Assembly: GCA_029582165.1 (NCBI GenBank)
Contig: CM055888.1
Span: 12,654,001-12,718,000 of the forward strand
Length of the DNA: 64,000 nucleotides
Reading direction: 5' to 3'
Origin: Portulaca oleracea
Lineage: Eukaryota; Streptophyta; Magnoliopsida; Caryophyllales; Portulacaceae
Shown here: one piece after another, positions 1 to 9,681 of the stretch
Layout: each line of letters opens with the position of its first letter
Position numbering within the stretch: the first letter of the stretch is position 1
Notes under the pieces: generated by a model
Databases searched by the model: none
Seen by the model: only the letters and a program-made list of their open reading frames with translations
Told to the model about the DNA's origin: nothing
Translations under genes and position numbers: made by a program

Positions 1-35
1 TTTTGGCCGAAAATTATGCAGGAAATAAGGACGTC

Positions 36-402
36 GCGAACGCTACGGTCATCGTAGCGTTCGCTACGACCCAAAGCAGGCGAACATTTCAGCTCCAAGG
101 CGTCTGCTATGCCCAGCGTCGCGACCCAGTCAATCATCCGTAGTGAACGCTACGGAGGGTGTAGCGAACGCTACGACTGTCAGCAGGAAAACTTGGAAAA
201 TCAGGGCTTCATCGTAGCGGGCGCTATGAATGGGGTAGCGGCACTACGACCTTGGCGTAACCTTCGCTGGGCTCGTAACAATCGCTACAATAGGCGTAGC
301 GACTGCTATGCTCTTCAAGTGATCTCCATCTAAGTATGGGGGCGTAGCGATCGCTACAGCTGTTGTAGCGAACGCTACGAGCCATGATGCCCCCATACTT
401 AG
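36..402. repeat. Cluster of short GTAGCG...CGCTAC palindromes
   Basis: At least eight short perfect or near-perfect palindromes of the form CGTAGCG-NN-CGCTACG occur at about 53-68, 139-154, 161-175, 213-228, 235-248, 295-310, 343-357 and 365-379. A 12-base arm at 36-47 also pairs with 54-65. The last two palindromes sit inside a perfect 14-base inverted repeat (330-343 with 389-402), so this piece could fold as a branched hairpin. Spacing is irregular, so it is not a simple tandem satellite. The GC-rich composition differs from the AT-rich sequence after 560. It may be the end of an LTR retrotransposon cut by the window edge, because a similar habit (many copies of one short palindrome) is seen in the LTR at 61862-63015. 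No coding sequence is credible here. Confidence 0.75.
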
Positions 403-900
403 CCTTTTGGCCCGAAGTCCCTCTCTTTTACGCGCGGCTGGTCTCCCTTGCTTCCCGGGTCTTCACCACGGCATCAAATCGGCTCCAAAGGTCTCGGGAT
501 GACCGAGTTATCGCCTTTTTCCGCAACTTCGCCCTCTTTTATTATTCTCCGAACTTAAAACCTAAAAATCACAAAACACGTAATAAATAACCATTTTATT
601 AGGGAACGGCAATAGACTTGAGCGTAAATGAGTGGTATTTAGCCCCTAAAATGGGACTAAACATATATGACATTCCATCATTAAACACATGTTATCCAAA
701 GAGTTTGCTTAATCCCACACATGCCATTTCACTAAGAAACACATGCCACAAAACTAATTTCTAATCCCACAAAAATCATTCAGCCATGACTAGAACTGGC
801 CACATTAATAATGTAAAACTGAAATACTATCTAGAGAGTTTGCTTAATTTCTAAATGAAACTTATTTAGGAAAACATTAACCAGAGACTATCATTTACTA
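403..900. other. No gene seen
   Basis: GC-richer sequence to about 560 continues from the palindrome cluster and then passes into AT-rich sequence. I see no coding region, and I could not find the left terminal inverted repeat of the neighbouring mariner-like element here. Confidence 0.5.
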
Positions 901-1247
901 CTAGTAATATACAACGGGAAGGTAAATCTCTAACATAATCGCTATGGTTTGCTTAATTTCTTCTTCATGTTCTTCGTTGGGTCGGGGTGGAATAAAGACA
1001 TCATCCATTGAATTGTTGACAGCCGTCGAGTCTTCACCGTCCAAAGAATCGTCCGCTACATATTCGTTATCTATAGAGTCATCAACAACCATGAAATTTT
1101 TGTAGTCTAGCAAATATGCTACCATTGCTGCAAAATTTGTCAAAGTACTCATCAAAATCAAATTAAGAAAATAAAACACTGAAAAAACAACTTTCCACTT
1201 GTTAATGACCACATATCAGATCTAAATCTAAAATCTAACCAAAATAA

Positions 1248-2555
1248 CTACGTACATCTTGCAAGTTGTACCAACACAGGATCACAACTTAATTGATTAG
1301 GTAGTTGACCTAAAAACTCTAACTTCATTTTACTCATGTGAGGAATCTTGTAATTGTTGGAACCCATATTTCGTATGATTTTTGTCATGCATTGTGGCAA
1401 AGTGACAAATACATTATTTGCTCTCTTGGACGGGAAGTCATAAAAAGCCTTCGTAACGCCACTGACCAACTGATCAATATTTCTTGGGCATTCAATTTAT
1501 ACTACAAGGATTGAATAGCATTGAAAAATCCCAAGTCTAATACATTTAAATTTGGAGAGTTTGTAGGTTGATTAATTAAGTGAATATCAAGCCCTTTTTC
1601 ACTTGCTGCACGACAAACTAATGGATTGTCATTACTGATGTGAGTCCTAGCGTTATCTTGTTGAATGAAAATCAGACGATGAGAATCCTTTGAAGGCCAC
1701 ATATCCTTGATGGCTGGGATGATTTTTTCTATCAAAAACAATCTGATAGTGTCTTTGTTTATGGAAGTCATAGCCTTTGTTTCCAATGTCCCTGCATGTC
1801 TATTAACACTACTTCTTCTACCCAGCTCTTAGAATATAAATGGAAAAGACCAATTTTTCCAGAAAAATTTTCATTTCCATCTTCATCAAATCTATGGTCA
1901 GGCAACAACAACTAAGAACATAACTTTAACAATGAAGTTCTTACTCTTGCAGGTCCGGTATGGTTCTTCTTCACCGAGCACAAGGTAGTAATTCTGAGAT
2001 GTTCTTTTCAAGTAGAACCGCTTCTCATCGATGTGGACTACATTGTACATCCCAACAAAAGTCGGGTTGTGTGGTATGCTGCCCACACCGATCATGTTCA
2101 AACAGAACCATAGTCGTGACTGCTTGTTTTCCTACGTGAGATAAGGCTTTACTGCATTGGAATGCTGCTTTATCAGTCCGGAGTTCAAAGTCGCCATGCC
2201 CTAGATAGACAACATCCAAGAGTAACAGCTAGTGCATGAAGAGATTGCCTTTTATGCAACGGAATTTCACGAATCACATCAGCATCTACGTGAAATTTCT
2301 TACGACCACAGTTACCTGTCTTTCTATGATTCACATTACCAGTGTTCTTAGCCGCTGCCCAAATACGTTGCACCGTTCGGGTAGAAGTTGAAAATTTAGA
2401 TGTGACATCCCCAGTGGCAGTTCGCCCTAATTTTCCATTATTGCTTGCCTTTAGTAAAGCTTCATATGTGCCTCTACGCTTATTGTTGGTCAAGGTTCTC
2501 AATTTACGTCCTTGGCTTGGTAATCCATCATTTTCATTATTTGCCGCAATGGTAT
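1248..2555 (-). pseudogene. Mariner-like transposase pseudogene (HTH + DD39D domain)
   Basis: The minus strand encodes recognisable plant MLE blocks in separate frames. An N-terminal DNA-binding region lies at about 2200-2550 (motifs GTYEALL, RTVQRIW, HRKTGNCGRK). The catalytic part has HIDEK near 2029, QQDNARTHI near 1657 and NVLDLGFF near 1537. The C-terminal block NNYKIPHMSKMKLE lies at 1248-1469. All three catalytic aspartates are still present, and the second and third are separated by 39 residues, the DD39D spacing of plant mariner-like transposases. Frameshifts near 2100-2200, 1790-1900 and 1470-1500 break it. The family cuts and pastes DNA at TA sites and can mobilise Stowaway MITEs, several of which lie in this window. 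This copy is inactive, but its domains are unusually complete. Confidence 0.88.
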
Positions 2556-3065
2556 TGCGACATTACAAAATCACGAAATCAGCCAACATACATATCAAAT
2601 TTACCGCTTCCTAATGTCTAGTACAGAGTAGACAATTAACAATAAACAACCATCTATACACAGTAAAAAGTACTCATCTCATACAACAAAGTCAGTCATT
2701 CCAGTGTTCTTCTTGTTCTTCATTGTTCATACAACAAAGTTACTCATTTCATACACAATAAAGAGTATTAAGATAAATAGCCATATATATAGAGTAGTTA
2801 GTCATTCAACTTCATTGTTCAGAATTAAACTCATTTCATACGACAAAGTTGATTTTGGACCAGAAAAATTAAAACCACAAAATTCATCAATTCAAGTTTC
2901 TTGTTTAGAATCATTGCCTAAATGTATGATGAGACAGAACATGATTTTTTTTTTCTTTCTAGTGTATAAATTGTAAAACAAACAATTATGTATATTGTCT
3001 AAAGACCCAAAAAAAAATGGCAAAACACATGTAAGGACGACCGTAAGATGGTGAAGAGTAATACC

Positions 3066-3365
3066 TGTTTTCAAGTGTTCTTCTTGTTCTTCAGCATGAA
3101 CCTCATCTTCCCAATTTGTTTCTGGCCCTATCGGTGACACAGTCACGTCGATCATCACCCCACCATTCCCGTTCTCACCATCAGGATCAATATAAACCTC
3201 CTCTTCCCAGCGTATATGTGGCTCCATTGGTTGGATATTCAAATCAATCGTTATTCCTCCATCAAAATTCTCAACTCTAGTGTTCAGATTGGGGTCTGGG
3301 ATTCCAGTAATCCATTGTGGTTCTTCCAGATTAAACTCACCTCTGTCTACTGCCTTCATATTCAA
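3066..3365 (-). pseudogene. Probable first exon of the mariner-like element (acidic N-terminus)
   Basis: About 100 codons from an ATG at 3365, rich in Asp, Glu, Asn and Pro, with two spaced copies of a block containing WEEEV/WEDEV. It lies between the element's terminal repeat and the HTH exon and reads the same way. A CAG|GTATTA donor-like site on the minus strand at about 3066 would end it. I infer it is the 5' exon of the transposase gene. A clean acceptor near 2555 was not found, so the splice to the HTH exon is unproven. It could instead be an unrelated captured open frame. Confidence 0.5.
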
Positions 3366-3880
3366 GTCTATTTCAGCTAAGGGTCCTTCGATCTTTTTAG
3401 ATTGATGTTTGGGATTTTAGTAATTTGTGTTTGGAAATCTTTCAGTAAATTGTATTCAGATTTCATACAGTGTTGTAGATGGACACAATTAATAGATGAA
3501 ATTGGGGGAAATCACAAAAATGTGGCAGATAGAAGTTCCCGGTTATTTTTGGCGGCATATTGAAACATTCATTGAAGTCAAGTAAGAAGATGACCCGTTG
3601 AGCTACCTTCCTCATCAATAGAGTTCATCAATTTTTTGAGAAGAAAACTAGGGGGGAGAGAGAAACTCAGGCACACTGTACACACTACGCAGGTGGATTG
3701 AAGAGGAAAGGTAAAGGTCATACTTTTTGATTTAGGAGCTACCCAGTGGCTAATTTATTGAAGAGTAATAAAGCAGCTGAGGTATTTATGGATAAAGCAG
3801 TTAACCATCACATGTGATTTAGGAGCATTCATTTTCTCCCAATACACTCAAATGACATATATTAAAAAATAGAGGGAGTA

Positions 3881-4368
3881 ACTTATAAGTGCGAGAATCA
3901 AATGTCTTTTCATTAACAAGCATATATTTGTGTTTTTCTTTAATTTTACAAATGTAAGTGATAACTGATAAGTGTGAGAATCAAATATGTTTTTTCATTA
4001 ACAAACATAGATGTGTATTTTCTGTGTAGATAAAATCATGGGGACCGCGCGGCAAAAGATAAAACCATAATGTTGTTGAACTTGAAGTGAATGACCGACC
4101 TTTCATAACAACCTTGTTATCAAAACCAGGATCACCCAAAAGCAAACCTCATCAAACCTAAATCATTCATTCACCCAAGTCTAGCCAGGTTAGAGCCAAA
4201 CAGAACCACCCAATTTCTTTGTGAATATGAACTCATATTTAGTTGACTTCAATATACACATTTTATATACACACACTTTCCTTGAGTTTTGGGTATCACA
4301 AGATATATGCAGATGGCTATTTACACACAATAACTACTGAAGTTGTGTAAAGGACTAGGGTGCCTGTT
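3881..4368. other. 3' flank of the CtpA gene; no other gene seen
   Basis: AT-rich sequence between the mariner TIR and the stop codon of the peptidase gene. It probably contains that gene's 3' untranslated region. A short direct repeat (AAGTGYGAGAATCAAATRT) occurs near 3887 and 3971. Confidence 0.5.
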
Positions 4369-7300
4369 TCAGGAAGCAGTCCCTTTTGACTGCTGCATAT
4401 CCAACTCATGTTCAGCCACCATTATACACGAGTCCGCTTCCAAAGCAGAAACTGATTTGTTCCTGTCCCTCGTCACCAGCTCTCTAGGCCCGTTAAGCAT
4501 ATCAGCCGAGCATTGAACATCTGGGGTTATGCCAACTTTGTCGATTTCATGTCTCAAAGGCGATAAATATTTTGCAACCGTCACAAATAAGGCAGATCCA
4601 TCATGCAACTCAGTCGCAATCTGGGGCAGTACCAACAACTCATCAGCAGACAAACTGAGAATTTTCTAACATGATATTAGAATCAAAACATAGTCACCAA
4701 GGGTACCTGAATTTTCCCTTTGCCGAAGGTTTTGTTTCCCACAAGGATAGCACGCCCGTTATCATGTAGAGCTCCTGCTAGAATCTCGCTTGCACTAGCA
4801 CTCCCTTCATTTACCTACTCCAAACAAGTATCCAATACAAATCAGTAGCTAATGATCAGCTTAGGTTTTCAACAAGTCTTTTCAGTCCTTAGACTAGCTA
4901 TGTTATTTATATTGGTTGCCCTAACAACACTTAACATGTAATTGTTGCTGGAATGATGCATTTAAGATCATCTAATGACAAAACAGTAGCTTATAACTGT
5001 TTTTATAGTTACTCACTGTTTGATTACAGCCTCGATGTAACTAATTCTCAAAATAAACCGACTTTGACCATTGCCCACATCGATTTACCTCAAATGAAGC
5101 TGGTTCTCACTTCTCCTAACCAGAATTCCGTACATTTTCTGGACAAGTTTATCGACAACCAGATACTTAGTTTATCGACAAGGTTAATTTACAAGGACAC
5201 ATCTTTAAATCCAGTTCATAGGTATTGGTGAGTCAAAAGCTTCAAAACTAGTCAAATGAAACTGACCATCACTTTGTTTTGTGTGTGTGTGTGTGTGTTT
5301 TGGGGGGGGGGGGGTGTTTCAAAATTTAGACACTTACAAGGACTACAAGGGGATCATGAGTTAAAGCATGGCCATCAACCATATTGATAGGAAAAATATG
5401 TCCATCTCTGTCTGTTGTATATACCAAAGTCTCCTCTCCATCAAGCCATATCTGAGCGACATCAAGCCCCGCTTTAACTAACCCTCCCTATAAAACATTC
5501 ACACAACAAGACATTAGACAATTGTTTTAGCATTACCACAGTAACTGTGGTTATTTAGTCTTGTAACATGGCACTTACTGGGTTGTTCCTCAAATCAAGT
5601 ATGTATGATTGAACACCCTGGTCTTCCAACTGCTGGATTACTCTTTCCATGTCAGAAGCAGCGGTCTGTTCATTCAGAGCACATACTGTGTAAGAGACAC
5701 AGTGGAGTAGGTAAAGAAAGGAAGGAATCTAGAAACTCGCCTAGAGCATGCACAAATTCATTACCTGAGAGAAGGCTGAAATCCTTACATATCCTGTCTT
5801 TGACAACTGCCCATCTGGGGTTCTATGAGGGATGATGGTGCTCGAGATTGGAGAAAGCTTAATGTAGTCACGAGGTATATTGACCTTGAAGGAATCAAAC
5901 CCAGGTTGGATCGTACAAATTGCTTACAAAACAAAAATAATATGACAAGATATACAGTTTGATGGTTGTCCTGGCCTTCAAGAACTTTGGTATTTCGTAC
6001 TCATAGGCATCAGATTATCAGAGTATTGGCAGTTCTGAATATTTAATGACAATGAGCCAAGAACAATGTCATACCTCTCTGTAACCGGAATTGAGACTAC
6101 CTTTTCCCTGAACCAGAAACAGCACTAATCAGTAAGTCCTTACACTACACAATGCTTTTAATTGCAAGTAGTTGACCACACAATTAGCAATAAGCATGGT
6201 CCTAGTCCATGCATACTACAAAATACTGATAAAAGCAAGCCTAAAAAACAAGCCTTTTGAATCAGTTTTGTGTCAGGTTAATTACATTCGAGGTTTACAT
6301 TTGGCTAATGGATGAAAAACAAGGATGAACAATTACACTATGCACTTTGACGGTCACAGTTGTCCCTGCACGTCCTCTGAGCATCAATGCAGCTGTCTCG
6401 CTATCAACGCCGTCCAACTTTTTCCCTAAAGTTGCACAAAAATAGGGAAGTTGAGTCAGCCAATGCAGAAAAAGTTAACATCCATAATGCAATAGAGATC
6501 AGAAGAAAGCAGCAGCTACAAACCATTGATCTCAACTAGCTCGTCTCCTTCCTGTATACCAGCACGAGCAGCTGGGCTATCCTCAACACAAGATACAACT
6601 ACCTGCAATGCCATACTTGCTGATAGTTGGTAAGTAAGCAAAGGTTTCTCAAATGATTCATCCAAAATTGCTTGTTTTATGTTCCTTTTCACAAGTTGGT
6701 TAGAAGAACTAGTATTCATATATTGTAATGCTTACCAAATGTCCAGTAGTTGGTTCGACATTGATGAAGAGGCCAACCCCTTGCAAATTCCCATCACTTC
6801 CAATTCTAAAGCTTTGGTATTCCTTCATCAAAAAGAGGTGTAATCATATAGGCAGTATTATAAGTAGTTTTTGCAATGTGCACAACCCAAAGAGATCGAG
6901 AGTTTGAAAGTAAAGAATGTACCTTTGGACTGATAATCCTAGTAAAGGGATCTCCTAGACTTGCAACCATCCCACTGACCTTATTGTAAGCTGCATCTTC
7001 TGATTTCAGTGGGAACATTTCTACCATTGTTTGCTGCAGCTTCAGATCCCAGTCTTAATGCGTTCGAGATTCCCATAAGAAGAAAAGGAAACAAAGTGTC
7101 ATTTTTCATCATTTAAATTTCTAACATGTAATAATTTTTTGGCAATATGCATGTATAATTCAAGTGCAATACCTTGGTGGTTGAAAGTAGGATCAATAAA
7201 GGACTCTCTGATCAAACCCCATGCCTCAATCAGGGTCCTCTGAACTCTATTCACCTGTTGATAAATTTCTCAAACAAAAACATCTTATTTTAGCTCCTCA

Positions 7301-8035
7301 TAGAACTAGCAAAATCTTGCCCAAACATAGCACACCGTATAATATGAATTTTCGTACGAATAGCAATTTCGAACACAAGTCTTTTAATACCATTGTTGAA
7401 CCCAACGAGGGTCCAGATTTAAACTCGGACGAATTCGTGTGATAAATAATATTTGGATATGCAATTACTTTCCAATTCATTTGACGGACAAATCCGATAC
7501 CTGAATTTGCCTTAGAAAGATTTGTTTCAATATTATGACATGTTTATAATATGAGTAACTAATAGCACCAAATAATTCAACGGAAAGTATTACAGTAAAA
7601 AAGATACTACAGTCTACAGTAGAGTATTGTAGCAAGAATTTAAACATGGTAAAGTGAGACATCAAGCGTGATGAGTAGAGAAAGAATTGCAACTGAAAAT
7701 GAAAGAGAAAAGAAAAGTGAGTCCACCTCAAGAGAACGAGAGACGGGAAAGGCAACGGTGAGAGACTCAGCGAGAGCCGGAGGATCACAAGAGAAGACGG
7801 AAGCCATTGCCAAAGCTCCTGCAGCAAAACCCACTAACACCCTCCCCATTGAACTTTTGCTATCATCGCTAACCTCATCGCTCAACTTCGAACAACAATA
7901 GGGTACTTGAGCCCTGCATTTAGAGTTCAAAACAATCGAATTTGGGCGAGAAATTTTGTGGGTTGATCGGTCAGAGAGAGTAGGGAGGAGGGTCCAACTG
8001 GGTTTTGGAAGGAGTTGACTAGCCATGGAAGACAT
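4369..8035 (-). CDS. CTPA: Chloroplast C-terminal processing peptidase (CtpA family, peptidase S41), 12 exons
   Basis: Serine peptidase of the family that trims the C-terminus of photosystem II D1 precursor in the thylakoid lumen. Exons on the minus strand, all with GT/AG ends: 8035-7727, 7254-7173, 7053-6923, 6822-6736, 6602-6524, 6425-6337, 6107-6075, 5884-5765, 5665-5579, 5487-5338, 4814-4707, 4620-4369. They join in frame to 508 residues. Residues 1-60 look like a chloroplast transit peptide. Residues 64-82 are hydrophobic, followed by an ALA|E site (after residue 89), which fits lumen targeting. A PDZ domain spans about 180-265 ([19 protein letters not shown]). The S41 domain follows, with Ser396 in EGSASASEI and Lys421 in TFGKGKIQ, 25 residues apart as in D1 protease. 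Exon 7 is only 33 bp. The C-terminal tail resembles the CTPA3-like plant paralogue from memory, but the paralogue is not certain. No disruption is seen. Confidence 0.92.
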
Positions 8036-8417
8036 GGCGATGCTGGTTTGGTTAAGATCAAAATTTGGACATAAAAACTGTGCAGTTTTTTAATTGCGGG
8101 CGTTAGTTTGGAAGCTAAATTGGGGATGATTGACGAGAAGATCTTGATGGGTAATTCAGAAAAAGATCGTTAATCGCATTGGGGAGTTGTGGGGATGATT
8201 CTTGGCGGGACCCAATTTGAATCTTGTGAGTTTTTGTGGTGCCAAATTCAATTGCGTTGCAAAGAATCTCACTCAACAAAGGCCAGTCATATATTCTCTC
8301 TTTGTCTTTATCTCTAATTGTGAGAACTTTCTATTTAAAATCTTCCAAAAACTGAGTAATCATCATGGATGTAATTGTAGACGTGTCAAATGCATGGCTG
8401 ACTTGTGATTCGATGAA
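8036..8417. promoter_or_regulatory. CtpA 5' flank, cut off by a copia insertion
   Basis: The only 383 bases between the CtpA start codon and the copia target site, so the core promoter and 5' UTR must lie here or in the retrotransposon. I see no clear TATA box on the minus strand. The plus strand at about 8300-8417 may encode the end of a LINE RNase H (RRV..MADL) that resumes at 15535 after the copia element, which would put a LINE relic within the promoter region. That reading is weak. Confidence 0.4.
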
Positions 8418-8422
8418 TTAAG

Positions 8423-9073
8423 TGTAAGAAAAATAAAAGATCAAGGCCGTGTGGGAAGAAGAAAATTAAGCCGTGGGATGATCATCGATTGAGGAAAGTC
8501 GATTATTTCGCAACGTTAACTCAATGACAATCGCTCGTGGCCAGAAACTTGGAGTATGGAAAACTATGTATGCTCAGAGAAAAGAAAAGAAGAGAATGAT
8601 AGTTGTATTTTTCTGTGTACTCAAACAACAACTAGAACACCAATTTATAGGGAGAAAACAGATCTAATGGAAGAGGAAACTGAAAAGACAAAAAACTTAA
8701 TGACATGCAAGAATCAAGGAGTAATAAAGGGCAAGGCACAAAATCTGGATCGAAATTAATTCGATCAAAGATATTATCCGCTATCAATTTAATGACTCAA
8801 AAAATATCAAACCGGATCAAAACCACCCGACCCACGACCCGCGGCACGCGCCCAGCCTGGACGGATGGTGGCGGCGGCGCGCGCGCGTTTGGAAGCCCAA
8901 ACCAAGCCCTCCTCCATAAAACCCACCTTCAAGCCAATACAACAACCCATAGTAGAGTAGAATATTTAAACCCACTCAAAACACTCCAACTCTTCTTATA
9001 TGGGACAAAGGGGAGATAAAAAAGAATGAGGAAGAGCCTTATTGCCATTAACATATAACTTCCATAACTAACA
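8423..9073 (-). repeat. 3' LTR of the copia element (651 bp)
   Basis: Starts TG and ends CA. It aligns with 14861-15529 over its length but with many substitutions and indels. The copies differ most at about 8480-8540, where the other LTR has an extra segment with TTGAAAGCGATTAC. That divergence suggests the insertion is not recent. It contains a GC-rich block at 8830-8890 with alternating GC. Confidence 0.93.
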
Positions 9074-9681
9074 ATCCCCCACTAATGGCATACAAGGGAA
9101 AAGGAAAAAGAAAAGAAAGAAACCTGGGCAAAAAAAAAAGGGGTCAGATACTTAGGCGTCAATATCTTTTGATTTGAATTGACACATTAGTGGAGTGAGA
9201 CAACAATCAAAAATCTGACAAGTGAACTAGGCCTTGAACTTGTAAGAGCTTGATTGAGACCCCCACAACATATATCAACCCAGAAGAAACCCATACTCCG
9301 CGATAGAAACACTTGCGCCTTTATGGCCATGCGCATACCTTGGGACTCATAAGCGCTCTATAGAGATAGCATAAATCTCTCATAGAAGGCGGCCAAACCT
9401 TCACACTTACGTAGTAGGTAATTTCATCAAGTCCATCTCAACATGGACCACCACAAAAATGAGTATGGAATTATTAAGAGCAAATAGCTCAACCTCTCAT
9501 TCTTCAAACAGTGAATCCATCAGTGCGTCTCACAAGCACCCCCCACAATGGGCGTGGATTCATAGGAAGAATAATCCCTACCTTAAAAACACTACTATGC
9601 ACCATAGGGATAAGAATGTAGTGTACCTCGAAGATTAGTATGGTTTCGTTTGACCAAATCATTGGGATCCACCATACCTCT
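9074..9681 (-). other. Copia 3' non-coding region with polypurine tract
   Basis: Lies between the RNase H stop codon and the 3' LTR. The polypurine tract is at its left end on the minus strand. No other gene is seen. Confidence 0.8.

Larger units (their letters stand above)
901..3877 (-). mobile_element. Decayed mariner-like element (plant MLE)
   Basis: On the minus strand this contains, in order, a terminal inverted repeat, an acidic first exon, a helix-turn-helix exon, the catalytic domain and the C-terminal domain of a plant mariner-like transposase. The right terminal repeat is at about 3840-3877 and reads on the minus strand CTCCCTCTATTTTTTAATAT, the usual Stowaway/mariner end, preceded by TA. 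The matching left end was not found, so that side is truncated or diverged. The coding part is broken into several frames, so the element cannot supply its own transposase. Confidence 0.8.

Noticed and set aside
384..590. 68-codon frame after the palindrome cluster
   Set aside because: Starts within the inverted repeat, no recognised domain, low length; not supported.
5280..5318. (GT)n followed by a G run inside CtpA
   Set aside because: Intronic microsatellite between exons 10 and 9's side and exon 11; it does not touch coding sequence.
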